The notes beneath the pieces were generated by a model that saw only the letters and a program-made list of their open reading frames with translations, did not search any database and was not told where the DNA came from. A stretch of DNA of 64,000 nt, taken from NCBI RefSeq assembly GCF_000308375.1, contig NZ_BAFQ01000147.1, positions 1 to 64,000 on the forward strand, read 5' to 3'. Below are positions 41,801 through 51,600 of this stretch, in pieces; position 1 is the stretch's first letter; each line of letters begins with the position of its first letter. The position numbers were made by a program, and so were the translations under genes. The stretch comes from Nocardia aobensis NBRC 100429. Its GTDB lineage: Bacteria; Actinomycetota; Actinomycetes; Mycobacteriales; Mycobacteriaceae.

Positions 41801-44800
41801 CTCCCATATCCGCCATCGCGGTTACCGCGTCGGCGAATCGGACCGCGTCTCGAACCTGCCCCACCCAGTACGCCGGATCGCACATCTCATCGACGACCTG
41901 CCTACCGGTCACGGTCGACACCAGTGCGACGGCGGGACGTGCGAACGTGAGACCCGCTATCGCCGAGGCGAATTCGCCGAGCATGGGTTCCATCAGCGAC
42001 GAATGGAACGCATGGGAGACGCGCAGCCGTTTCGTCCGCCATCCGCGCTCGGCGCTCGCCTCGAGCGCGGCGGTGACAGCGGCTTCGGCGCCGGACAGCA
42101 CCACCGACGCAGGACCGTTCACCGCGGCGATCGACACCTCCGCGCTCAGCAGCGGCAATACATCGGCCTCCGACGCACCCACCGCGACCATCGCCCCACC
42201 GGCGGGCAGCGCCTGCATCAGGCGACCGCGCGCGGCCACCAGCACACACGCATCCTCGAGGGACAACACACCCGCGATATGCGCGGCGGCGACCTCACCG
42301 ATCGAATGACCGGCCACCACATCCGCACGCACACCCCACGACTCCAGGAACCGGTATAGGGCCACCTCGAACGCGAACAGACCCGCCTGCGCGAATACGG
42401 TGTGGTCGACCAGGTCCTCGTCCGTCAGTGCGTCGGGCAGCGAAACCCGCTGTCCCAGAGACGGTTCCAGCTCGCTCAGGATCGCGTCGAAGTGCTCGGC
42501 GAATATCGGGTAGGCACGGTGCAGTTCGGCGGCCATACCGGCCCACTGCGCCCCCTGCCCCGAGAACACCATGCCGGTCGACCCCGGCATCGCTCGGCCC
42601 GACACCACCCCCGGCCCCGGCTCGCCGCGCCCCAGCGCTCGGATTCCGGCCCGCAGGGCGTCGCGCTCGGCCGATACGACCACCGCACGATGGTCGAACA
42701 CCGCTCTCGTCGCCAGGGAGAAGCCGATGTCGGCCGGATCGTGTTCACGGGCGGCGAGATGTGATGCCAGCCGCCGGGCCTGGTCGGCGAGCGCGACACC
42801 CGTGCGCGCCGACACCACCCACGGCAGCACGGCATCGGCCGGCACCGTCGTTACCGGTCGCGAACCGGTGTCCGGGGCCTGTTCGATAATGACGTGCGCG
42901 TTGGTGCCGCTGATTCCGAACGAGGACACTCCCGCGCGACGCGGGCGACCCACCTCCGGCCACTCGACCGGGTCGGTCAGCAACTCGATACTGCCTTGCG
43001 CCCAATCGACCTTCGTACTCGGCCGATCGACATGCAGAGTCTTCGGCAGCACGCCGTGGCGCATCGCCATGACCATCTTGATCACACCACCCACACCCGC
43101 CGCAGCCTGGGCATGACCGATATTCGACTTGAGCGACCCCAACCACAACGGCCGATCCGCAGCACGATCCTGACCGTAAGTGGCAAGCAACGCCTGAGCC
43201 TCGATCGGATCACCCAACGTCGTACCCGTACCGTGCGCCTCTACCGCATCCACATCCACCGGAGACAGACCCGCATTGGCCAGGGCCTGCCGGATCACCC
43301 GCCGCTGCGACGGACCGTTCGGCGCCGTCAAACCATTCGACGCACCATCCTGATTCACCGCCGAACCCGCGATGAGCGCCAGCACCTGATGGCCGTTGCG
43401 CTGCGCATCGGACAGCCGCTCCAGCACGAGCACACCCACACCCTCAGCCCAGCCCACACCATCGGCCGCATCCGCGAAGGACCTACACCGGCCGTCGGGC
43501 GACAACCCACGCTGACGACTGAACTCCACGAACGTCTCCGGTGTCGCCATCACCGTCACACCACCGGCCAACGCCAGATCACACTCCCCCGATCGCAACG
43601 ACTGCGCGGCCAGATGCATCGCCACCAGCGACGACGAACACGCCGTATCGACTGTCACGGCGGGGCCTTCGAAGCCGAACACATACGACACCCGGCCGGA
43701 CGCGATGGAACCCGAGTTCGCACTACCGGGGTAGTCGTGAAACGACATTCCGGCGAACACCCCGGTGGAGCTGCCCCGGAGCGAGGCCATATCGACACCC
43801 GATCGCTCCAGCGCCTCCCACGAGGTTTCGAGCAGCAACCGCTGCTGCGGATCCATCGCCCTGGCTTCATTGGGACTGATCCCGAAGAACTCGGCATCGA
43901 AATCGGCTGCCGTATAGAGGAATCCGCCGGTGCGAGCGTATGTCTTGCCCGGCGTGCCCGGCTCCGGGTCGTAGAGGGATTCGATATCCCAGCCGCGATC
44001 GACCGGCAGGTCGCCGTTGGTATCGACGCCGTCCGCCACCAGTCGCCACAGATCCTCGGGTGAGGACACCCCACCGGGATAGCGGCAACTCATCGCCACG
44101 ATCGCGATCGGATCGTCGCCGGCGCGAGGGCGATCGACCACGCTCTCGTCGACGCCGACGACGCCGGTCAGCTCCGCGGCGAGGAATCGGGCCACGACAT
44201 GCGGGGTCGGATAGTCGAAGACGAGGGTGGCCGGAAGGTGCAGGCCGACCGCGGAACCGAGCTTCTTGCGCAATTCGACGCCGCCGAGCGAATCGACACC
44301 CAGTTGCTGGAACGTGCGCCGCGGATCGACCTCGTCCGCCGACGTGTGCCCGAGAACCTCGGCGGTCACCGATCGAACGAGGTCGAGTGCCGCCGGCTCA
44401 TCCACCGGGGCTCCACCCGCGAGGCGGGCCGGGGCCCGGTCGCGAGCGGACGAAGGAGCGATGTCGCGCAGCAGTGCCGGAAGTTCGTCGCCGCGGTCGC
44501 GGAGGGCCGCCGTATCGATCCGTGCCGCCACCACCTGCGCGGCGTCGGTGGTGATCGCCAGATCGAACAGGGCCAGCCCCTCGGCCGCGGTCAGCGGGGG
44601 CAGCCCCTGCCGCCGAATCCGCGCGACGTCCCCGTCCGACAGCAGTGCGCCCAGGCCGGTCGCTTCCCACAGGCCGTAGTCGATGGCGGTCGCGGGCAAA
44701 CCCGCGGCACGCCGATGAACAGCCAACGCATCCAGAAACACGTTCGCCGCAGCATAATTCGCCTGACCCGCCGCCAAAACCAAACCACCAGCCGACGACA

Positions 44801-47800
44801 CCAACACGAACAACGACAACGACCGACCGCGAGTCAACTCGTGCAGATGCCACGCCGCATCCACCTTCGGCGCGAACACCGAATCAACACGCTCCGCCGT
44901 AATCGACTCCACCACACCGTTATCCGCGACACCCGCGGCGTGCACCACACCGACCAACGGATGCTCATCGGAGATACCGTCGATCAACTCGGACAACGCG
45001 TCACGATCCGACACATCACAGGCGACAACACGCACCCGCGCACCGAGCTCTTCCAACTCCACACACAACCGCTCGGCACCAGGCGCGGCCAAACCCCGCC
45101 GCGACACCAGAAGCAGATGCGTCACACCGTGATTCACCACCAGATGCCGAGCGAGCAACGCGCCCAGCCCGCCGGTCCCGCCGGTCACCAACACCGTGCC
45201 CGATCCGAGCGCCGGGACGACCGTCGCCGCATCGTGCCGACGCAGCCGACCAACCGACAGAGCTTCGCCCCGCAGCGCGACCTCGGGTTCTTCTCCGGCC
45301 GAAAAGGCGTATGCCGCAATTGTTCTCGCGCTCTGTTCCCGGACATCGTGATCCACGTCGAGAAGCTGGAAGCGGCCCGGATGCTCGGCCTGCGCGGCCC
45401 GCACCAGCCCCCACACCGGCGCCTGCCCGAGATTCACCGGGTCGGACGCATCGATGGAGACGGCACCGTCGGTCACCACGACCAGCCGCGAGGCGGTGAG
45501 CCGCGAATCGCGCAACCACAGGTGCACGGTCTCGAGCAGCTCGGCGACGATCCGCCGAGCCGCGAGCGGCGGCGCGCCCTCGAACGTCGGGCACTTCCAC
45601 AACACGATGTCCGGGACGGCGGACTCGACCGCGGCATCCAGGTCGGCGATCAGCGCCGCCGCATCGGGATAACTCCGCACGTCCGCCGCGTTCCAGCCCA
45701 CCACCGCGATGCGTTCCGGATCGACGATCCGTGTCGGCCGCGCGGCGGCGATCCACTCGACACGCAGGAGCGATTCGGGGGTCCGGTCGAGGTTCCCGAC
45801 CGGAGCAGCCGCGCCCATACCGGCCGGGCCACGGGAGGTTTCGAGCCAGAAGTGCCGACGATCGAAGGCATAGGTGGGCAGTTCCACCTGCCGCGGGTTC
45901 CGCCCGGCGAAGACCTCATTCCAGCGCACCGGCACTCCCCGCACGAACAGCCGTGCCGCGGCGGCCAGGATGTCGGCGGGTTCGCCCCGGTCGGCACGCA
46001 GTACGGGCACCGTGGCCGCGTCCTCGGGCAGGCAGTCGGCCGCGGCCGCCGACAGGACCGCGTCCGGCCCCACCTCGAGGAAGGTGTCCACGCCCTGCGC
46101 CCAGGCGGCGGCCGCGGCGTCGGCGAACCGGACGGGCAGGCGGACCTGGTCGACCCAGTATCGCGGCGAGCACCACAGCTCGGGATCGGCCATCGCGCCG
46201 GTCACCGTGGAGATCACCGGAATTCGCGGCGGGTCGAACCGCAGGGTCTCGACCACCTCGGCGAAACGCTCCAGCATCGGTTCCATGAGTGCGGAGTGGA
46301 ACGCGTGACCGACACGCAACCGTTTGACGCGCCGCCCACGCGCCCGCAGGAGCTCGGCGAGTTCGTCCACTCGCTCCGCGCGGCCCGAGATCACCACTGC
46401 CGCAGGCCCGTTCACCGCGGCCACGTCCACGCCGTCCAGACCGTCGAGCAGTTCGCCGACCTCGGAAGCACCGGCCTGTACCGCGAGCATCGCTCCGCCG
46501 GGGGGCAATTCCTGCATCAACCGGCCGCGCGCCGCCACCAGCGCGCAGGCGTCGGACAGGTTCAGCACACCGGCCACGTGCGCGGCGGCGATCTCACCGA
46601 TCGAATGCCCGAACACGACCTCCGGTGTGACATCCCATGTTTCGAGGAGCCGATACAGCGCCACCTCGACCGCGAACAGCGCCGGCTGGGTCAGCCAGGT
46701 CCGGTCCAGGTCGGTTCCGGAGTCGATCGCCTCGCGCAACGAGCATCCGAGCAGTGGATCCAGGAGGACACAGATCCGGTCGAACGCCTCCGCGAATGCC
46801 GGGAATCGCTGGTACAGCTGCTGCCCCATCGCGGTCCGCTGCGATCCCTGACCGGCGAACATGACGGCCACCCGCGCCGGCTCCGTGACGCCGGTGGCGA
46901 TTCCGGAACCCTGCTCACCGGCGGCCACGGCGGCCAGGCGACGCAGCATCGAGGCGTGGTCGTCTCCCACGACCACGGCGCGATGGTCGAAGACCGCGCG
47001 GGTCGAGACCAGGGAATACGCCACATCGGCCACCGACGGGGCGGGATCGGCGATCAGGAATTCGCGCAGGCGCTCGGCCTGCGCCCGCAACGAGGTCTCC
47101 GACTTCGCCGACAGCACCCACGGAAATGCCTCGGCGACATCGCTTTCCGGGCCCGCACCAGCGGCCTCGGCGGATTCGTCGGTGGGCGCCTGTTCGAGGA
47201 TCACGTGCGCGTTGGTGCCGCTGATACCGAACGAGGACACCGCGGCCCGGCGGGGCCGGTCCGGTTCGGCCGGCCAATCCCGGCGCTCGGTGAGCAGTTC
47301 GACGGCGCCGGCCGACCAGTCCACGCGGGGTGTCGGCTCGTCGACGTGCAGGGTGGGCGGCATCGCGCCGTGTCGCATGGACATGATCATCTTGAGCACG
47401 CCGCCCACGCCCGCCGCGGCCACCGAATGACCGATATTGGATTTCAGCGAGCCCAGCCACAGCGGACGGTCCGGCTCGCGGCCCTGCCCGTAAGTCGACA
47501 ACAGAGCCTGCGCCTCGATCGGGTCACCCAGTACGGTGCCGGTGCCGTGCGCCTCCACCACGTCGACGTCGCCGGGCGCCAGTCGCGCATCGGCCAGTGC
47601 CGCGCGGATCACCCGCTGCTGCGCGGGACCGTTCGGCACGGTCAGGCCGTTGGACGCACCGTCCTGATTGATCGCCGTGCCCCGGATCACCGCCCACACC
47701 CGATGCCCGCGCCGTCGCGCATCCGACAGTCGTTCCAGCACCAGCATTCCCGCGCCTTCGGACCATCCGGTGCCGTCCGCGGCCGCCGCGAACGACTTGC

Positions 47801-48569
47801 ACCGTCCGTCCGGCGCGAGGCCTCGCTGCCGGGAGAACTCCACGAACATTCCGGGTGAGCCCATGACCGTCACACCGCCGGCCAGCGCCATCGCGCACTC
47901 CCCCGAGCGCAACGCCTGTACCGCCAGATGCACCGCGACCAGCGACGAGGAACACGCGGTGTCCACCGAGACCGCCGGGCCCTCCAGCCCCAGGGCATAG
48001 GCCACCCGGCCGGAGACGACGCTGCCGGTGGTACCGGTCAGCAGGTAGCCGCGCAGGTCGACCGGGCCGTCGTGCAGCAGATCAGCATACTCTCCGTTCG
48101 CCGCGCCGGCGAAGACGCCGGTGTCGCTGCCCCGCACGGTCGACGGGTCGATACCGGCGCGTTCCAGCGCCTCCCACGACGTCTCCAGCAGAAGTCGCTG
48201 CTGCGGGTCCATCGCCAACGCCTCACGCGGCCCGATACCGAAGAATTCGGCGTCGAATTCCGCCGCGTCGTAGAGGAATCCACCCGATCGGGTGTACGAC
48301 TTTCCGCGCGCCTCGGGGTCCGGATCGTAGAGGCCGTCCACATCCCAGCCGCGATCGACCGGGAAGTCGCCGATCGCGTCGACACCGTCCGACACCAAGC
48401 GCCACAGATCCTCCGGAGACGCCACCCCGCCCGGAAAGCGACAGCCCGCACCCACCACCGCGATGGGTTCGGATCTCCGATCCTCTATCTCTCGCAGGCG
48501 TTGACGGGTGTGGCGAAGTTCGACGGTCAGCCGCTTCAGGTAATCGAGGTGCTTGGTGTCGTCGGCCAT
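38838..48569 (-). CDS. type I modular PKS, gene C: modules KS-AT-KR-ACP and KS-AT-DH-KR-ACP
   Basis: 3243-residue two-module synthase. The N-terminal coiled-coil docking segment (residues 1-33, HLDYLKRLTVELRHTRQRL) matches class-1 PKS docking domains. Module C1 lacks DH: the AT ends at VELPTYAFDRRHFWL and only about 30 residues precede the structural half of the KR. C2 has DH and KR. Both AT are malonyl (HAFH). A C-terminal docking region with an acidic tail (DIDDLIDLAYNGSSED) should pair with gene D. The ATG lies 54 bp after gene B, the only non-coupled junction in the PKS operon, and has only a weak ribosome-binding site. Confidence 0.97.
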   Translation of the reverse strand: MADDTKHLDYLKRLTVELRHTRQRLREIEDRRSEPIAVVGAGCRFPGGVASPEDLWRLVSDGVDAIGDFPVDRGWDVDGLYDPDPEARGKSYTRSGGFLYDAAEFDAEFFGIGPREALAMDPQQRLLLETSWEALERAGIDPSTVRGSDTGVFAGAANGEYADLLHDGPVDLRGYLLTGTTGSVVSGRVAYALGLEGPAVSVDTACSSSLVAVHLAVQALRSGECAMALAGGVTVMGSPGMFVEFSRQRGLAPDGRCKSFAAAADGTGWSEGAGMLVLERLSDARRRGHRVWAVIRGTAINQDGASNGLTVPNGPAQQRVIRAALADARLAPGDVDVVEAHGTGTVLGDPIEAQALLSTYGQGREPDRPLWLGSLKSNIGHSVAAAGVGGVLKMIMSMRHGAMPPTLHVDEPTPRVDWSAGAVELLTERRDWPAEPDRPRRAAVSSFGISGTNAHVILEQAPTDESAEAAGAGPESDVAEAFPWVLSAKSETSLRAQAERLREFLIADPAPSVADVAYSLVSTRAVFDHRAVVVGDDHASMLRRLAAVAAGEQGSGIATGVTEPARVAVMFAGQGSQRTAMGQQLYQRFPAFAEAFDRICVLLDPLLGCSLREAIDSGTDLDRTWLTQPALFAVEVALYRLLETWDVTPEVVFGHSIGEIAAAHVAGVLNLSDACALVAARGRLMQELPPGGAMLAVQAGASEVGELLDGLDGVDVAAVNGPAAVVISGRAERVDELAELLRARGRRVKRLRVGHAFHSALMEPMLERFAEVVETLRFDPPRIPVISTVTGAMADPELWCSPRYWVDQVRLPVRFADAAAAAWAQGVDTFLEVGPDAVLSAAAADCLPEDAATVPVLRADRGEPADILAAAARLFVRGVPVRWNEVFAGRNPRQVELPTYAFDRRHFWLETSRGPAGMGAAAPVGNLDRTPESLLRVEWIAAARPTRIVDPERIAVVGWNAADVRSYPDAAALIADLDAAVESAVPDIVLWKCPTFEGAPPLAARRIVAELLETVHLWLRDSRLTASRLVVVTDGAVSIDASDPVNLGQAPVWGLVRAAQAEHPGRFQLLDVDHDVREQSARTIAAYAFSAGEEPEVALRGEALSVGRLRRHDAATVVPALGSGTVLVTGGTGGLGALLARHLVVNHGVTHLLLVSRRGLAAPGAERLCVELEELGARVRVVACDVSDRDALSELIDGISDEHPLVGVVHAAGVADNGVVESITAERVDSVFAPKVDAAWHLHELTRGRSLSLFVLVSSAGGLVLAAGQANYAAANVFLDALAVHRRAAGLPATAIDYGLWEATGLGALLSDGDVARIRRQGLPPLTAAEGLALFDLAITTDAAQVVAARIDTAALRDRGDELPALLRDIAPSSARDRAPARLAGGAPVDEPAALDLVRSVTAEVLGHTSADEVDPRRTFQQLGVDSLGGVELRKKLGSAVGLHLPATLVFDYPTPHVVARFLAAELTGVVGVDESVVDRPRAGDDPIAIVAMSCRYPGGVSSPEDLWRLVADGVDTNGDLPVDRGWDIESLYDPEPGTPGKTYARTGGFLYTAADFDAEFFGISPNEARAMDPQQRLLLETSWEALERSGVDMASLRGSSTGVFAGMSFHDYPGSANSGSIASGRVSYVFGFEGPAVTVDTACSSSLVAMHLAAQSLRSGECDLALAGGVTVMATPETFVEFSRQRGLSPDGRCRSFADAADGVGWAEGVGVLVLERLSDAQRNGHQVLALIAGSAVNQDGASNGLTAPNGPSQRRVIRQALANAGLSPVDVDAVEAHGTGTTLGDPIEAQALLATYGQDRAADRPLWLGSLKSNIGHAQAAAGVGGVIKMVMAMRHGVLPKTLHVDRPSTKVDWAQGSIELLTDPVEWPEVGRPRRAGVSSFGISGTNAHVIIEQAPDTGSRPVTTVPADAVLPWVVSARTGVALADQARRLASHLAAREHDPADIGFSLATRAVFDHRAVVVSAERDALRAGIRALGRGEPGPGVVSGRAMPGSTGMVFSGQGAQWAGMAAELHRAYPIFAEHFDAILSELEPSLGQRVSLPDALTDEDLVDHTVFAQAGLFAFEVALYRFLESWGVRADVVAGHSIGEVAAAHIAGVLSLEDACVLVAARGRLMQALPAGGAMVAVGASEADVLPLLSAEVSIAAVNGPASVVLSGAEAAVTAALEASAERGWRTKRLRVSHAFHSSLMEPMLGEFASAIAGLTFARPAVALVSTVTGRQVVDEMCDPAYWVGQVRDAVRFADAVTAMADMGVSRFAEIGPDAVLYPMVDQTLDARAEPHAPAVVALAHRGRADATSVIAGVAGLFVTGSEVNWAGLYAGTGSRRIELPTYAFQHQRYWVNAGSTAADGGARALGFVDTGHPMLSAMVSQPDSGAVILSGRLSVRTQPWLADHRVLDTVLFPGTGFVELARHAGEQVGCPALDELVLRAPLALPETGGVAIRVAVGEPDETGHRAVRIFSCADGEVDSVPSWTLHAEGVVAQAGTAPDFDLISWPPVGTTAVDIDGVYDALDALGYRYGPVFQALTAVWRGEDGEIYAEVAVPESVRADAAGFGLHPALLDAALHAVRSASDMPTTEIALPFEWSGVTVYAGGGDSLRVRLTPEGDHGVALDLADSTGMPVASVRHLASRPIDPAQLTAGGATGRNALFEVGWTPVALPDAEVTTARWAELGDDVPGLVVWDCPTGDDPTAVRAATHEALHVLQAWTTDSRFADSVLVVRTGGVISVAGEAITNLAGAAVGGLVRSAQTEHRGRIVLLDTDSGVPGGVVAAGEPQIAVRAGQAYAGRLTRVTPAAATVPDDSFTADDTVLVTGASGYLGGLFARHLVTARGVRRLLLLSRRGESAPGATTLRAELEHLGARVDFAACDAADREALAAALSTVPADHPVTGVFHLAGVLDDGAIGSLTPDRLDAVLRPKVDAALQLHDLTRDLPLKAFVLFGSVAGPFGNAGQGNYAAANACLDALAAQRRASGRCGQSLAWGLWEAEGGMAAELDAAARQRIARSGVLPLAAGHGLALFDAAARIDAAALVLARLDLDALRGAGTVAPLFADLVPQRRTTASGTAAALRARVADTPDHERPAVLVEIVRGQVAAILGHAHANAVDVDKAFNELGFDSVTAVEFRNVLKTVTGLPLPATLVFDYPTPQALAGHLVEMLTENDPNEPDTLPENEIRQALRTIPLSRLRAAGLLEALLELARDGDTPRAETDDTDRGVGDESIDELDIDDLIDLAYNGSSED
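39080..44125 (-). other. PKS module C2 (KS-AT-DH-KR-ACP)
   Basis: Approximate positions: KS 44120-42885, AT 42575-41560 (malonyl), DH 41480-40665 with HRVLDTVLFP (Asp in place of Gly), KR 40620-39550 with LDD and TGASGYLGG, ACP about 39290-39090 (Ser in LGFDSVTA near 39208). Its KR and ACP resemble those of D3 more than those of its neighbour C1. Predicted C10=C11 double bond. Confidence 0.9.
44180..48471 (-). other. PKS module C1 (KS-AT-KR-ACP, no DH)
   Basis: Approximate positions: KS 48471-47200, AT 46865-45860 (malonyl; distinct subtype starting VMFAGQGSQRTAMG), KR 45780-44640, ACP about 44400-44190 (Ser in LGVDSLGG near 44292). The only visible module without DH, so it should leave a hydroxyl, at C13 in the predicted chain. 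The KR has GGTGGLG and Ser-Tyr-Asn, with VADNG instead of LDD. Confidence 0.9.
44684..44957 (-). repeat. KR block shared with module D1 (34110-34383)
   Basis: Partner copy in module C1. The 146-bp stretch 44806-44951 is identical to 34232-34377. The KS and AT of C1 do not share this closeness with D1, so C1 looks like a hybrid module. Confidence 0.85.
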
Positions 48570-48623
48570 CTGAATAACCCAGAATCTTTCTACGCTAACG
48601 GAATTCGAGCCTGGAACCGGTGC
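48570..48623 (-). promoter_or_regulatory. 54-bp gap between PKS B and PKS C, possible internal promoter
   Basis: The only real gap in the PKS operon. It is AT-richer than its surroundings. On the minus strand it contains TAGCGT (a possible -10) and no good ribosome-binding site for gene C. Genes A/B overlap by 4 bp and C/D are 2 bp apart, so this junction is the exception. A promoter is possible but unproven. Confidence 0.3.
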
Positions 48624-51600
48624 TCAGGCATCCAGTTCCCGGTCGAGAATCGCAAAGAGCTCCGCTTCGGAAGCGCTTTCCACATCGTCTTCGGGCACGC
48701 CGCCGCCGGGGTCGGTTCGAGCCGCCCAACTCGCGGCGACGGACTGCAGCCGAGCCACGATCCGCCGCTTCTGCTCGTCGTCCCAATTGCCCAGTGCCAG
48801 CGCGGATTCCAAGTCGTCGAACACAGCGTCGACCGGGCGTGGCCGCACGTCCACGGGCGCACCGGCCAGTTGTGCGTGCAGATGGCCGGCGAGCGCCTTC
48901 GGGGTCGGATAGTCGAAAACCACTGCGGCCGACAGCGACAGGCCGGTGACGGATTTGAGCCGGTTGCGTAACTCGACCGCGCCGAGCGAATCGAACCCCA
49001 GATCCTGGAAGGTGCGCTCGGGTGCGATCGCGGCCGCACCGTTGAGCCCGAGCACGGCCGCGATGTGGTCGCGCACGGTCTCGAGCACCATCTGCCGTTG
49101 CCGATCGGCGTCGAGTCCCGTAAGCCGTTGCGGCAGTAGGGCGACCGCCGATGCGACTTCCTTCGGGGGGCGCGGGGCCGGCGGGGCCAGCGTCCGCAGC
49201 ACCGGCGGCAGCATGCCGGCAGCGGCCCGGGCCCGGATCGCGGCGGTGTCCAGCGCCACGATCACCGGATGGGCCGTGCCGCGCGCGAGCGCCGCATCCC
49301 ATCCGGCCAGCGCGGCCTCGTCCGAGAGGGCGGTGAATCCGGCCCGGTTCATCCGCGCCACATCGCTCGCGTCGAGGTGTCCGGCCATACCGCTCGTGCG
49401 CGCCCACGGGCCCCACACCACCGACTGGGCGGCCAGCCCACGGGCCCGGCGATGGGCCGTCAGACCGTCGAGGAAGGTGTTCGCGGCGGCGTAGTTGCCC
49501 TGTCCCGGACCTCCCACCGTGCCGGACACCGACGAGAACACCACGAACGCGGCCGGCTCGAGGTCCGCGGTCGCCTCGTGCAGGTACCAGGCGGCATCCA
49601 CCTTGGGCGCCAGCACGGTATCGATGCGCTGCGGGGTCAACGAGGCGACAACTCCGTCGTCGAGCACGCCCGCGGCATGCACCACACCCGACAGCGGCCA
49701 CCGTGGCGGCACGTGGGCCCGCAGGCCGGCCACGGCGCCGGCGTCGGCGACATCGCAGGCGACCACCTTCACCTGGGCGCCCGCCTGCTCCAACTCTTCG
49801 CACAACGCCGCCGCACCCGCGGCCCGCATGCCGCTGCGGCTCACCAGCAGCAGCGACCGCACCCCGTGCGCGCGCACCAGATGCCGGGCCACGACGGCGC
49901 CCACGCCACCGGTGCCGCCGGTGATCAGCACCGTGCCCGCACCGAATGCCGACGTGTCGCCGGACGGCGCGGACGCCGGAGCGGAGCGGGTGAGCCGAGC
50001 GATGTGCGGGACACCGGCGCGCATCACCACTTCGGGTTCGCCCACAGCCAGCACCGTCGAGGCGAGGTGCTCGTCGACGCCGGCGTCGGTGTCGGTGTCG
50101 ATGTCGGCCAGCATGATTCGCCCCGGATCCTCCGCCTGCGCGGACCGCACCAACCCCCACACCGCCGCACCGGCGAGATCGGTCACGTCCTCGCCCGGCA
50201 GCGCCACCGCACCGCGGGTGACGACCACCAGGGTGCTCGACGCGAACCGGTCCCCGGCCTGCCACTGCTGCAGCACGCCGAGGACGCGGGCGACCTCGGT
50301 ATGCGTGGCGGCCACGACGTCGGCGCCGGCGGTGCGCCCGGCCTCGACGACCACCACCGCGGGTACCGGCGCTTCCGGCTCCAGCCGATCCCACCACCCC
50401 ACGCTCGCCTCGGCCGCCCCGGCTTCGGCCGTGGCCGGCGACCACACCAGCTCCAGCACCGGATCGGCGGCGGCCGCCGCCGCGAGCTGCGCCACCGGAG
50501 TCGCCCGCATGGTCACCGATCCCGACAGCACCGGCCGCCCGTGGCCGTCGGTGACTCGGATCGAGACCGACGATCCGCTGACGGTCAGGCGCACCCGCAG
50601 CAGCGACGCCTCGGTGGTGGACAGCGACACCGACTCCCACGAGAACGGCAACACCACCTGTCCGGCATCGATTTCGAGCACATCGGCCAGCAGACCCGCC
50701 TGCAGCGTCGCGTCGAGCAGTGCCGGGTGGATGCCGAATCCGTCGGCGCGGACACCGGTGTCCGCGTCGGCGGCGATGTCGGCGAACACCTCCTCACCGC
50801 GTCGCCACAGTGCCCGCACCCCTCGAAAGGCGGGCCCCAGGGCGTAGTCGCGCGAGAGGAATTTGCCGTAGTCGATGTCGACGGCGGCGGCCGCGGCGGG
50901 CGGCCAGATCTCCGGTGCGGGCGCAGCCGCATCCGTGGCGGACAGCAGACCCTGGGCGTGCAGCACCCACTCGCCGTCGTGGTCGTGGGCACCGCGCGAG
51001 TAGATCGAGACCGGGCGCCGCGATGAGTCGGATTCGGTTGTGCCGACGACTATTTGGATCGGCACACTGTCCGTCGCGGACAGTACCAGTGGCGCCCGGA
51101 GCGTCAGTTCGTCCACGACGGGGCAGCCCGCCTCCGCGCCGGCACGCAGGGCGAGTTCCACGAATCCGGTCCCCGGCAACAACATGACCCCGCCGATGAC
51201 ATGGTCGGCCAGCCACGGTTGCGCCCGCGGCGACAGCTGACCGGACAACACGAGGCCGCCGTCCGCCATCGGCAACACCGCCTCCAGCAGCGGATGATCG
51301 ATCGCGCGGAAACCGGCCGATTCGCCCCCGCGGGCGCCGGGCGCGGCCGGGAGCCAGTAGCGCCGACGCTGAAACGCGTAGGTGGGCAACGACACTCGCT
51401 TCACGTCCCGGCCTGCGAAGAACACGCTCCAGTCGACCTCGGCACCGGCGGTGTACATCTGCGCCAGGCAGTGCGCGAACTGCTCGACCTCGCCGCGTCC
51501 GCGACGCGCGGCCGCGACGACGGTCGACTCCCCGTCGAGATCCTCCGGCAGGCATTGCCCGGTCATCGCCGTCAGCACAGCGTCGGGCCCGATTTCGACG

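Noticed and set aside
20000..45000. Regularly spaced repeats at about 5-kb intervals, considered as mobile elements or CRISPR-like arrays
   Set aside because: They are homologous PKS domains in frame within one reading frame; no short direct repeats with unique spacers and no transposase are present.
44640..45780. Calling the C1 ketoreductase A-type because LDD is missing
   Set aside because: The diagnostic A-type Trp is also absent and an Asn precedes the catalytic Tyr as in B-types, so the stereochemistry is left open.
48570..48623. Frameshift or degraded module between PKS B and PKS C
   Set aside because: Gene B ends in a normal acidic docking tail and gene C begins with a normal coiled-coil docking domain; the gap is simply intergenic.
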